Shown: piece by piece, positions 9,439 through 20,542 of the stretch | Position numbering within the stretch: position 1 is the stretch's first letter | Layout: each line of letters begins with the position of its first letter | NCBI RefSeq assembly: GCF_000350225.1 | Contig: NW_005179043.1 | Location: 55,884-119,883 of the forward strand | Reading direction: 5' to 3' | DNA: 64,000 bases | Origin: Chondrus crispus | Lineage: Eukaryota > Rhodophyta > Florideophyceae > Gigartinales > Gigartinaceae | The notes under the pieces: model-generated | Seen by the model: the letters and a program-made list of their open reading frames with translations, nothing else | Told to the model about the DNA's origin: nothing | Databases searched by the model: none | Position numbers and translations under genes: made by a program

Positions 9439-12400
9439 TCATGTGAGACCCATTTTCCTGCTTTTGGCCTTTCCATGAACCCTTTTAGTGAGGGTCCACG
9501 TACAAAGGACACAGTACGCTCTTTGGGCTGCCACAACTTCATGTCCCATGTCATCATTTAGACGTAGTTGCTTTGCACTGCCGATATTGAATCTCTCCGC
9601 TGCATTTCTTGCAAACTTCGGCTTTATAGAAGTCCCAGTTCCATCCCTTTCAGATCCAAACGAATGTGAAGAACTTCCAACTGACTTCATCCATTCTTTT
9701 GCTAAATTCCGAGCAAAGCGGCCAAATGTATCAAATTCTGATATACAATGTCTGAGGTTTGTATACCCTTTCGTGACCGCAATGTTTTCGTCTTTTGACA
9801 TGTACCCTTTCTGTTTTGCAATAGAAAGCCGGTAGATGACGGCACCATTGTTCACCTGCATTGTTAAAAGCCGAGCTACGATGATTACAACTGGATTCTC
9901 TGACGTGTTAGTCCTCGCCAATGTTTTAAGTTTCGAGAAACCACATCCACCCCCCCTTTCGCATAATTCCAATAAACCGCAGGTGTTAATCTTATCATGC
10001 GTGCTGGAGGAAGGGGAAGTCGCCGTTTCTCAATCAGTTTCAGAATACCTAGACTTAGAGAATAGTATGAGGCGAAGCTGCAGAGGTCCGAAGCATGAGA
10101 TGTTTTAAGCATGTCATCGTACTCTCGGGGAATCTCCTCCGCAGATAGACCAACCCATAGAAAAGCGGATGAGTGGATTGAGTCTAAACACCACGTGTAG
10201 TGGTGCCTAAGTGAGTCCTTAAACCCCAACACATATGCATAAATTATGCCTCCCGTTGCCGCTCGGCCTCCCTTGGCAACCACGTAAATGACATTCCGCA
10301 CCCCTAGTACAGAGGCATGGTGGAAACATTGTGCCCTGTGCGCCGAGCTTGGTACAAGCTCTTTGAATAGAGCAAGGCTGCTCGCATCTGAACCGATGTC
10401 CGTTATGATAGAGAGTGCAGCGTATTTGACTGCTATACATTTTGCTTCTTCTATTGTCCTCATGGCAGTCATAGTTTTGACTTCTACCGCTGCACAGTAC
10501 AAGTCTTCTTCATCTTCGTTAAGACGTACGGCACAAAGAGCATCTGGACTATCTGCCAGCATTGCGCTGCTAGTACTGCAAACCAGGCCAGTGCAACGGA
10601 TGTAATCTACCCTCAGCTTGCGGTTGTTATGGCGAACATAGTCACGTTCTTGTAGAGAGGAGTTCTCACGCCTGTTCTTTGCATAAACGACGTCCGTAGA
10701 CTCGAAGTGTGACGGAAGGGCCTACAGTACATACATATCATTCATTGTACCTTCATTCATGCCGGCTGTCGTCACGAGAGGGCGCATTACCCAGGCGTTC
10801 AACGACGCTTCTTGAAGCGTCCGTACGAGCTTCTGAGATTTTTCGAAATTGCTCTCCTCCTGGGCCGTGTCCTGCGGTGTTTCATCAGGCACGACAAGTA
10901 TGCCTTCTCGCAAATCTTCTTGAGCCTTCAACAATGCTACAACCAAATATCGCTTTAGCAGCCTACCATCGGTTTCTGGGACCCGGTCCAATTTTTCTAG
11001 TAGAATCATGAGGGTACCTCGTCTCTCAGACGCAATTCGAGACATGGACATCCCAAGCACAGTGATACGTACTGATACAGAGTCCATTTCCGATGGCGCA
11101 CCCTTTTTTGCAACGCCCAGCACATCAAAAACTGCTTCATAACGCAGGCGTGTATGCTGTGAACATTCCGTTGTGTCCACTGGGAGTGGATTACTGGCAA
11201 ATGAAACTCGATACCCGGATAACAGGCAGCCAAGACCATCAAGATGACTCTCGTAATTAGATGCTACGGCTTCTAGGAAACTGTGAGCTGTACGCGAAGT
11301 GAACTTGAACGCCCTGAGTAGAAACCATACCGGATCTTTGCTTCGGTAAAAGGTGAGCATGACCACCCGGTTGAGCACATTTCCACGTACATTCGCCCAC
11401 GGTTCAGTGAGCTGCTTGCACGATGAGGTTCCATGGCCCATCTCTTACCTTTCAATCGGTCGTAAATCGTTTGTCTCTCTACGATATCCTCTAACTTATC
11501 CACGCTACCGCGGAAGCGATCATGTGGTGCAACTGTGAATCCTGTAGATTTGAATAACCTATGGTTGTTCACTATCATCGAGGCTATTCTTCCAGAACAA
11601 CTCTCTCTGTAAAGCACGGATTCCACCTGCCGTCCATGACTGCTCCTGACACCACCTTTCAGACGTGCATTGTAAACCGCACGACAATCACGTTCCGATA
11701 CAACCTTCCCTTTGTGTCGGGCCCTAATTGCCCCGTCTCCGAACACAAAGGGGTAGGAAAAGTCTCTCTTATGAGTGCCGATAAGACTGATACCCAGCAC
11801 ACGGGACAAGAACGTCAACACTTCACTGGAATTATAACCTCTGTCTGCCGCTACAATAGCGTCAGTCATAGGTAGCAGGGAACGGGCTGTCGCAGCTCCT
11901 TGGAGTACCTGTATGAGTCGCTGCCAAATATCGAGAAGACGCTCGCCAACCCTCGTGAAATGGCACGCAAAGAAAACTGGGTGCAGTGCCGAGCATAAAG
12001 CGTTGCCGACCGGACCTAGCCCTTTCTTTGGGTTATTGTGTTGTTGGAGGCTAGTGAGTGTGGTCACAGCTCTTGATGACATGCGTAAATGGTCGTCATC
12101 AAGCGACAAAACATTAGCTCCTGGAACGTACAGCAACCGACGGTTGCAGGCTGCGAATTCTTGCTCAATCTCCAATATGAGGGCAGTGGATCGATTGTTA
12201 GTCCGGCACCATCCTGTAATTGAGCAGTCGACAACGGAACAATGCGCCCTCGTACCACTTAATGCAGACCAGACGTCCTTGTAGCGTTGAGCCGAGATTG
12301 CCATCTGAAGAAAGTGTTCCGCTTCGTCCGGACTGCAAACGGTCCGCGGGGACTCATCATAACTGGCACAAAGCCCATGTAAAATGATGAGCCCGAGCAA

Positions 12401-13734
12401 TTCATGAGCGGATGTGGGGCGCTTTTGTCGTAGACGAAGGGATTGGTTGGCTACTACTGCAAGTTTCTCCAGCAAACTGTCCGGAAGAAACGTTTTGACA
12501 GCTTCCAAACGCGTCATCGAAGCCCCAGAACTTATTACCGATGCCTCCGTCACACTATCAGTCTCAACATGTTGTGAGGAGCTTTGCAATTCAACAAGGC
12601 GCCGTGTCATCACGTCTTCCTCTACACGCCGCAACATTTCCTCCCCTTCGATTATGAACCGACGGTACGAAACATCGTCAACATCATCCAGTGAAACCTC
12701 GACGGCAGCAAACGGTGACACATAATTCCAATTCTCTAAGCCCCCTTCCTGGTCCTGTGCCTGACGATCAGCAGTATCTTCGTTGTTGACGTCAGTTTCA
12801 GCATAGGTAGCATCCATTTCACGTTTACAGCCCCGAATGGGACCCATCGCTCGTCGTCCGCATCGTAGAAAAGACCAGAATGCATATCCTCAGAAACTGC
12901 CTGCGCTGGGATCTGTACAGTAGCAGATGACGAGACGAAGGCTGAAAGAGGACGCAGCTGCCTCAGCTCATCATCGTGGACTTGTAGCTCAAGTTCAGAG
13001 CTCGAGCTAGCATCTGGGGAGGAGTCCATGGCAGTCGGAGAATATGCTTGCAAAAGGTCTTGGTTCTCCTGGGAGATTGGAGCGTCAGAAGCATCCAATG
13101 AATCACCGTTATTTAATATTAAAGCAGGGGTGGATGGCACGGCCTGTGTGAGAACGAGAGAATCTCGCGGCGACGCGGTCTCTTGCTCCACAAGAGCAAC
13201 TTTAGGACTGCACAATTGCTCTGGACATAAAGCCGTTTCCGTTTCATTAATTCCATTGGAGTCTGGCTGTCTTTCCGGGTAATGTAATGCAGCAGGGACC
13301 CCTGAAACGTTTTGTTGGATGGTTGGCTAGATGACGTCATTGGACTCGTCCTCAAACAGACTTCTTCTGGTAGCACTACGTAAAATACCGCTGTTTTCAG
13401 GGGATATGAGGGGGTCTGAACTCCAAGAAATTTGCTTCGAACGCGAACTGCACGGTGTTGGCTCCGTGGTGTCCACGGACAATTCGCGCAAGTTTTGGCT
13501 CATTCTGGCTTCAACAGAGGCTCGGCGTTCATCGAGCACGAGCAGAGGACAGTGTTCTCGAGTTAAAGGAGATTTGGGCCGTAGATAGATGAAAGAGACA
13601 ATTGGATATGTCACGAGCAGGGTGGTAGGCACTCTGCAAGTTATATCGCCGCCGCGATGAAAGTTTTCAGGTATCGATGAAATGCAGTAGACCAAGTTCC
13701 GTCGAAAACACCGGCGGTAGACAGTACGTGGCAC
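9439..13734 (-). pseudogene. Decayed piggyBac-like transposase gene with a nuclease-like insertion
   Basis: Read on the minus strand, overlapping frames give one long protein. First comes a Ser- and acid-rich N-terminal region (13734 to 12736). Then a catalytic core (12847 to 11273) carries LSLDDDHLRM and IVAADRGYNS. A middle part (11441 to 10722) follows, then a segment with AVEVKTM and HRAQCFHHASVLGVR (10562 to 9885), next AKGGVDVVSR at the join to the last frame, and a Cys-containing tail (CVLC, to 9439). The three Asp blocks and the GGVD motif match the D-D-D layout of piggyBac (DDE_Tnp_1_7) transposases. The E-V-K / H-R-x-Q part resembles PD-(D/E)XK nucleases of the YqaJ/lambda-exonuclease kind. 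Frame changes near 12790, 11430 and 9930 indicate a pseudogene, though introns could explain some. Family is inferred from motifs only. Confidence 0.55.
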
Positions 13735-13968
13735 ATCTACGATCAGTCTACTACTGTCGGAAAATCTCCGAGTGTCGATATGAAGCCACGTTTCGAGCGT
13801 GCCTTATAGACATAACGTTACGTCTCGAAGCATGCCAACCAAAAAACAGCACAAACGTTAAGTGCCTAAAATATCGTACCTTTAGGCGCACAGGGATACC
13901 TACAGGTACTGTGGAACAAGATGACGAACGCATATTCCAAAAATGAGCACTTCATGATTGTGCCTGTA
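13735..13968. other. Spacer between piggyBac-like remnant and pogo-like transposon
   Basis: No gene is visible. TA at 13967-13968 is the left target duplication of the pogo-like element. Confidence 0.5.
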
Positions 13969-14003
13969 CCCTTCCTGACCGGGGCAATTTGGGAATTTTT
14001 AGT
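13969..14003. repeat. Left terminal inverted repeat of the pogo-like transposon
   Basis: The sequence CCCTTCCTGACCGGGG, followed by CAATTTGGGAATTTTT, pairs with the right end at 40985-41019. Confidence 0.85.
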
Positions 14004-14214
14004 ATTACCCTTCCAGATTCTCAAGAACACGGCGGTTCCATGCTAGCGATAGTCGTACAAGTTCCTTTGTCATCCCTCTTTGCCCTGCGATGCAGAAGTC
14101 CGCCAAAATTCAAACTCCTGAAGCCCCACGGCGTCCCAACGCTCGTAAAACTGTCTTCTACAGCACTGACATCATAACTTTGACTACGAGTATTCGTGCG
14201 TCATAGGACTTTCC

Positions 14215-15805
14215 ATGCGCATGCAGAGTGCAATCGAAAAAAGAAAGCAGGAACGGGACGCATTCATGAAAAACCAGCGGGAAAAAGCCACCGCACTCCT
14301 TAGAATAGGTACTGAACGGTCTGCCCTCGTAAAAGCGACAAATGTACCTCGCACAACAGTAGATCGGATTTATCACGCTGTCGAAGAGCGTGATGAATCC
14401 AAACTCAGCGCCGATCTATCGCCATAAGCCCACCGCAGAGGACGCCGCACAGTTATCACTGAATAAGAGTCAACTTTGATAAAGAAAAGGATTGTGTACG
14501 CAGCAGAAACGGGTTTTGCACTCTCAAACGGTGATGTGAGGAATATAATGACTCAGATAGCGTCTGACGAACGTCCAGGATTTCGCACAGAATCTGGCAG
14601 TCAGTCTCAAGACATCATACAACATTTGTGTGCAGTGAATAGAGACGTCAATTATCGAAATAGTGAGAACAAAGACGTCGCAAAGTTGGCGGCTGAAAAT
14701 TTCACCCATGTGTCAACCATTTCAAATGCATTGAAAAAAGTGCAACATTCTAATCCTGGTATATTCAGCGACCCCTCCTGCGTTTGGAACCTCGACTACA
14801 CAGCTGTGGACTGTCAATATGGGGTAAGAACTAAAGTATTTGGGTCCTCATGCACCAATCACTGTGGGTATTTGGCTTGTCAACCTAGAAAAAACATCAA
14901 GCATATAACGATTGTGGTGGCCGCCTCGGCATCTGGTCGCAAAATTCCTCCCTTTTTCAGAGTAGAAGGAAAGAACGTAATGAGCGGATGGGTCTCTCCG
15001 CTCAAACAGACCGAAATAATATCCCCTTCCGTGCAAACTAGTAGATTGTGTCAAAATTGTGGTTTGAGAAGGGAACCGTAATAATGACAACAGACAGGGG
15101 AAGTATGTAAAAGAGCCTCATTTCTTTTGTGATAGAGCATGTGGATACATTTTTGAGGAAGACCCTAGCCCTGGAGCTTTCCTACTGTGTGACTCTTGAC
15201 GTTCACTCCTCACGAGAAGGGTTCGTGTGGCTCGAGTTGTGCAAGCAAAAAAAGTGCGAAGTCGTTCAGTCTCCCTCAAACACGACTCACTTCTTGCAAC
15301 CCTGCGACCAGGACATAAACAGTGCATTCAAAAAGGGATGCGCAAATACCGGCACCTGCTTCATAAACAAACAACGCTCGACATGCGAAGTGTGCGTGCA
15401 AATCTGATGGTGGCGATGTTGGCTTACAGTGAAATCACGGTGGATAAGATTAAGTTAAGCTTCGAAAAGTCGGGGTTATGGCCAATGGACTACTCTTTTG
15501 TTAACAGGTTTAAGAGAACAGCACCAGATGCGGTCATATGTGACCCAAAAAGTGGCAAAGTCGCTTCCCTAAATGTCAAAAATAGAACCCGGGACCCCGA
15601 CAACCGGACTTTTCGTCACCTCAAAAAAACGTTGGAGGCTGCCAAAGACCCCACAACGGGACTCAGGGATGTGGAAATGCTTTTGCGCAAAAGCAGAAGT
15701 GTGAATAAAATCCTTATGACAAGCACGTTTCTCGAACATAAAAAGTTCGAACGCAGGGCGCGAGAAAAGTGTGGAGTTACAAAAAGGTACACCTGCTCTG
15801 TACTT
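14215..15805 (+). pseudogene. Pogo-like transposase, N-terminal and catalytic part
   Basis: An ATG at 14215 opens a helix-turn-helix region (RTTVDRIYHAVEE). In-frame stops at 14425 and near 14463 follow. The DDE_1-type catalytic region then begins, with WNLDYTAVD as the first Asp block, then a region of conserved type ending FFRVEGKNVMSGWV. After a frame change, LDVHSSREGFVW and THFLQPCDQDIN give the second and third acidic positions, the pogo pattern in which the last residue is Asp. A further frame change leads to SFEKSGLWPMDYSF, typical of pogo C-terminal parts. The gene is cut at 15805 by Copia B. The first Asp block usually reads DET, so LDY is itself a change. The copy is inactive. Confidence 0.8.
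15801..15805. repeat. TACTT target duplication, left copy (Copia B)
   Basis: TACTT precedes the 5' LTR and recurs exactly after the 3' LTR at 40463-40467. Confidence 0.93.
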
Positions 15806-15965
15806 TGTCATGATTCTCATGCACAGCTCACACGCCTGTGCCACGCACACACGTAGCACAGATGCAGCTCCTTAGGCAGCGCCGACGCCACCGGCGCCGC
15901 TCCTCTTCTTACTCCCGCACAGTCCATCTCCCTCAGTAAACTCGGGCATCTTTCCTTGCACCACA
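15806..15965 (+). repeat. 5' LTR of Copia B (160 bp)
   Basis: Starts TGTCATGATTCTCATGCACAGC and ends TTGCACCACA. It lacks about 67 bases that are present near the start of the 3' LTR. Confidence 0.9.
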
Positions 15966-16400
15966 GGTTATAGTCCCGAATCGCAACCGCACCCTGCCAC
16001 ACGATCACAAATCGCTACGCCGTTCGTCACAAAGACTAGCCAAGAGTACCACCACCCCGGGCACCCAACCCGCCCCCTCCTCTACATACCTCTCCAATCG
16101 CCTCCGCTACCACGCGTCGAGCGCAGACCCAACGCCCAAGCTCCACACTCGCCTCTGCCCCCTCGTGTCGAGCGCAGAAACCGCAGCCAAGCACCCAAAT
16201 CGCCTCCGCGACCGCGCGTCGAGCGCCGATGACCCACTTCGCCTCCGCCACCTCGCCTCAAGCGCAGACCCCCTCACCCAGCCCAACTCAGCCACCAGCA
16301 TCCGCACGTCCGCGTTGAGGGCCGATCTGAGCCCCTGTCTACCCCCACGGCACAATCCCTTCCCTCAACCCCATCCACACACCCTACATTTCTAGATGCC
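15966..16400 (+). other. Copia B leader with primer-binding site and imperfect tandem repeats
   Basis: GGTTATAGTCC at 15966 is the half-tRNA primer-binding site. The C-rich leader contains four diverged copies, spaced roughly 50 bases apart, of a segment like GCCTCCGCnACC followed by GCGTCGAGCGCAGA (16095-16275). An ATG at 16393 opens only a few codons, so the gag start expected here is gone. Confidence 0.6.
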
Positions 16401-16796
16401 ATGGAGCACCCTGTGGGATAAATCCTCTCCGCCCTGGGTTGGGTGAGAGGCGGAGGCATTAGCGAGGGAGCACGCGGCGCGGACGCGACGCGTTAATTGA
16501 ACGGATCGGACGAGCTTGCGAAAAGGGAGTGGCTCACTGGCCGGTTACGCGCAGTCGCCCCGTGGTGCGTGAACGGGAGCGACTGGTAACGGGTTAGAAG
16601 CCAGCGCGCGCGATAGACAACCGAAACGGACGTACGTAGGCGCGAAAGGGACGGGAGCGAGCTTGCCCCCGTTTACTGGTGGGGACGGGTGCCAGGTCTT
16701 AACCCCTCAGAGAGACGCCTCGGACACCTGTCCCAGTAAACTAGTACAGTACCACTCAACAAAGAAGTGGCGATTCGGTCACTATGTTGCGACATT
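16400..16796. other. GC-rich segment inside Copia B, unassigned
   Basis: The leader of Copia B gives way to GC-rich DNA without a convincing gene. The exact junction is not marked by a repeat I can see. Confidence 0.4.
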
Positions 16797-17009
16797 ATGC
16801 CCGCAGCGTTCATCCATGACCAAGCGGAGTTTCGTTTTCACATTGCCAAGAATTTTATCGTCCCGGAAAAGCCTGAGAGGAAACGGATGTGGATGCCGCT
16901 GCGCAGTGCTCCGGATGTGCATGAAAAGATCCACAAACACATTATATTTCGAGTCACAGCGAAGATGGCGGGATTGCGGGGACAACTCCACACGGTAATT
17001 CGCCGTTGA
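16797..17009 (+). CDS. Unrecognised 70-residue ORF
   Basis: The ATG at 16797 opens a 70-residue frame rich in charged residues (EFRFHIAKNFIVPEKPERKR). The composition is protein-like, but I do not recognise it and see no domain. It lies just upstream of the PPP4R3-like fragment on the same strand and may belong to the same captured segment. Confidence 0.25.
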   Translation: MPAAFIHDQAEFRFHIAKNFIVPEKPERKRMWMPLRSAPDVHEKIHKHIIFRVTAKMAGLRGQLHTVIRR

Positions 17010-17389
17010 CTGCGAAAGGTAGCGAGAAACGTTGTGATGCCGAAGCCGACAAGAGAGCACCGGATTCTATCACCAATAAAACGGCCGTCACGCCACCGAG
17101 AGATCCGGAAACCAGCAATGCGGCCGGGAGACAGGAATTTGACTTGAAGTAGGCGAGGAATTTGAAATTTTAAGCGCACAGAGGGCGTCCCCAACCAGAT
17201 GTGGTGCGGTTAGTAGATTAGAAACTGGGGTGGTAGAGACGAAATCACAGTTCGACCATCCACCACTGACAACGACGAATGTGACAACGACAAATGAGTC
17301 ATATGCACCCGAAAAAGAACACGGCACAGATAGAAATTCGACGAAGGCATCTATACAAGCGGCTACAGCGGGAGGATCTGGTGGCGAGC

Positions 17390-18556
17390 TGGTGAGTAAT
17401 GGTGGAGAACGTAATAGTGCTCCCCACGATCGTTCAAATTCACTAGGCGACGATAAGTTTCCTCTACTACCGGCAATAGTGGACGTGATATGTCAGAATA
17501 AGCATTGTGTCGTTTCACTGGCCGTGCCTGATTTACTACGGCGGCTGCTTGATCTTGGGAATATGCGAACGCAATCTGATACGGAGGTGTTTCTGGACGT
17601 GTTCGACGGAAATTTAGTTCACGGCTTCTTAATCCGATCTCCGAATGCGTGGAGACGGAACAAGATCGAAAAGAGCGGGGTGTAGCATGCAAGCCGGGGG
17701 AAAATGCAATTCATATCTGCGATATTTTATCTTTTTGCGTCACTAACCACGAGTGTCGCGGGTAGTACTTTGTGCTGGCGTGGGATGCAGGCGGAAGGAT
17801 TCTTAAGTTGATGGAACACCGGAAAGCATATATTCAACTATCTGCGTCGTGATTTATTCATGCGTGCGTGGGGATGGCAGAGGACATGCTTGACCGATAT
17901 ATTGTTCGACAAAAGTTGTTTGACCCTGTGATAGAAAGTTTAAAGAAAAACATGAAAATGGACAACTTGATGAGCTCTGCGATGTTGGATGTTGTTTTGT
18001 ATACGTATGGACAGGGCCGGGTGAACCTAGCGAAGCACATTGTAGAAATGTACTCAGAAGTTTTGGAGGAAACGATCTATTACTGCTTTCCGAGGCCAAG
18101 AAGGCTCCGGAGGCACTGACTCATGCACACGAAGAGGAATTGAAGACTGAGGAGGACAAGGGAAGGTCAGCAAAAGACGAGGAGAAGAGTAAGGGCAGCA
18201 CGCGGGGTTTGGGTAAGGACGTGAAGCATGAAGATAGTTTGGATGTGGTGATGAGAGATCGGGAGAAATCAAGTGAACAAGGAGTGACGGAAGTGGAAGA
18301 AAATGTGGATGCGAAGAATGAAGACGCGAAGAAAGAAGACGAGGGCTCAGGGAACAGTAGAAGTGTGATTGAGATGAGTGTTAGAGAAGATGGAGGTGAT
18401 GCAGGGGAAGGCAGTGTGAAGAATTTAGAAAGAAGAGAGAGAGCAAGGAGGGAAAACGAGGATCGGGGGGGGGGCGAAAGCGAAAGCGCGGGGTTTCTCA
18501 TGTGGTGTATTCTACAGTTGGAGACGAAGACAGAGATCAGATGTGGAGAAAGGTAG
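17390..18556 (+). pseudogene. PPP4R3/SMEK-like host gene fragment
   Basis: Pieces in two frames align in order with the C-terminal half of PPP4R3 (SMEK), the regulatory subunit 3 of protein phosphatase 4. LAVPDLLRRLLDLGNM (about 17520-17565) matches the LLR-x-LLDPENM region. AIHICDILSFCVTNHE follows (about 17705), then AYIQLSA, a TGA stop and GMAEDMLDRYIVRQKLFDPV (about 17825-17930), which matches the NRYIIK-x-LFxPV block. VNLAKHIVEMYSEVLE comes next. A charged tail rich in Glu, Lys and Asp (18140-18560) fits the disordered tail of this family. A frameshift near 17685, a TAG and an in-frame TGA make it non-functional. The N-terminal domains are absent. Family is inferred from these blocks. 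Confidence 0.7.
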
Positions 18557-18869
18557 GAGTGGGGCGAAGCGGTGAGCAGAGGTAGCCAGAGGTCAGGGGC
18601 ATGCGACTGTCTCTATGTCGAAGCGAGGTGAGAGCGGAGGGGTGGGTATGGGGGCCAGGGATGATAGTGGAGTAGAGGGGATTTGGAAATGTCTGTTGAG
18701 AGCGTTGAAGAGGCTGAGGTTCGAAGCGCAGGCAGCGGGCGGGGGGCGGAAGGCAAGTGGGGGAATTGAGACATGAACTCAAACGGTGATAGAACAAGAG
18801 GGCCGGAGTGACTTGGTGGATTGGACGGCCAACAAAAACGGAAGTCCTAATCGGCGGAGTGTCGCATAA

Positions 18870-19238
18870 ACACCCCACACACGGCGAAGGGGTGTTTGCG
18901 GTGTTTGGCGGAAGACCCCGGATCGGCGTACCGAGGGTCTTGAACCAACCAACGTCACCGGAAGCGGGCCGGTAGCGGGTGGTAGAGCGTGGTCGGCGGG
19001 GACGCGCGCGTAGGCGAGTGGATCGACGCCTCGACGCCCCGGAGCAGTACCGGTTTACGATCCGGTACTGACGGGTGGAGGCGGGTCGCAGCTCGCCGCG
19101 GTGTCGCGTGCGTCCACTACCCGCTCGGTGGTAACTACTCGCGGAACGGCGGTGTGAGTAGAGTAAGCTGGGTGGTCGACCGTCGGTGGAGGGTTGCCTA
19201 GCTTTTTCCTCCCCCCCGGCGGTCGCTCCCTGTATTTA
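18870..19238. other. GC-rich unassigned DNA
   Basis: No gene is seen. The sequence becomes GC-rich again after the PPP4R3-like tail and ends in a polypyrimidine block (about 19201-19219) before the hairpin cluster. Confidence 0.4.
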
Positions 19239-19500
19239 TTGTACAAGGTAATTAACCGTCTACAGTACAGTATGGACTGTACTGTAGTCGGCTTACTGTA
19301 GACAGTGCGGGCCGGCCCGCACTGTAACGCTGTCAGCCGTCGGGGCTGACAGCACACGTGTGCTACACGTAGGGTACACGTGTTGGTGCGCGCGTGCTGT
19401 AAGGTATGCGCGCGCGCACGCTGTAAGGTCCGTACCTTACAGCGTTAGATCTAATTCTAAATCTAATGTATAGTACAGTAGCCGGCGGTTAGGCTACACG
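19239..19500. repeat. Cluster of short palindromes, possible LTR remnant
   Basis: At least six adjacent palindromes lie here, for example GTACAGTATGGACTGTAC, GTGCGGGCCGGCCCGCAC, GCTGTCAGCC with its complement, repeated ACACGT, GCTGTAAGGT with ACCTTACAGC, and TTAGATCTAATTCTAAATCTAA. Read on the minus strand it begins TGTAGCC and later has AATAAA. That layout resembles the LTR of the gag-only element at 29876, which also starts TGTAG and is full of ACACGTG palindromes. A solo or partial LTR of a related family is plausible but unproven. Confidence 0.4.
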
Positions 19501-20542
19501 GAGAACATCGCAAGTAGAGGAGGAGAGGGCAACGAGTTAGGAGGCGACGGGGGGCTTTAGGGATTCCCCAGGATTCCATTGATGGCTGTTGCCATTTTTA
19601 AAAACAACCAATTATTTTGAGGTTTTTAAATAGTGCACATTGTCCAATTGCGGAGCGCTTTCATGACTCCGCGGGAGGCCATGAATATGATAAGAATCAT
19701 TCCCGAACCGCAACAGGATTTTGGCATCACATTCGCTCACAGCCATTATCACCGGGCACATGATATGCGAGGCTCGGTAAAGAACCCGTCAGTTTCACAG
19801 CCGCAGCTGGGCGATCACGTTGCACAATTCGCAAATACGAGTGCAGTAAAATTGTCTGAGTGCCGAGCTATTCTGATCAGCACTTGGGTCCGTGCGGCTC
19901 ACAATCATTGTGTACATCCAGTCTAAATTTTGGTACGTCACCAGCTCGCAATTCGTTTGGTAGTCCTTCTAGCTATATATTGGCAGTGCTCTTCAGCGTT
20001 TCGGTGAACTCGACGTGTATTTAATCTCATGGACCAGTTCTTTAGAAGAGACCGAGAATGGCATGGGTTTCAAGAATAAGTATGCATATTCGTCTCACTT
20101 ACATTGCGATGTGCGCTATGGCTATTGCGCAATTCCCACTAACCAATTTTGCTTGTGGATACGGCAACGACGTGGGCTTGAGATATACACGGTATGTTCA
20201 ACTGGCATATCTTTTCACGAATGCTATCTACATCGCACAAGTGATCTGGATGCCATTACTCGTATCAACTATCACGGGCGTTGTGCATACTGTTAGCTCC
20301 GAACTTATGGCTGCCTGACTTCACAAATCGTTTTAACATTTCACTGCTTCTTTTTTACACGAATCGTACTTGGTGGAGTGATGCGCGTCAAAACCTTGAT
20401 ACGGTACGGAGCCATTCAACGCTATTCTACTTACACAAGGACGCCAGGCATCTCATTTGCATATATTCTGTCATTACCCTTCAGCTCTGGCTCGTTGGAT
20501 AGGGGCGGCAGAAAAATGAACATGAATCTCTAATTTCAGAAC
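19501..20542. other. Unassigned DNA, left part of the CACTA region
   Basis: No confident gene. A 20058-20318 plus-strand frame with an ATG has two hydrophobic stretches (LAYLFTNAIYIAQVIWMPLL) but no recognisable family. It may be a fragment of a membrane-protein gene or chance. Confidence 0.3.

Noticed and set aside
9000..13860. TTAA at 9000 and 13857 as piggyBac target sites
   Set aside because: The adjacent sequences (GGTAAACAC and, reversed, CGTTTGTGC) do not form inverted repeats.
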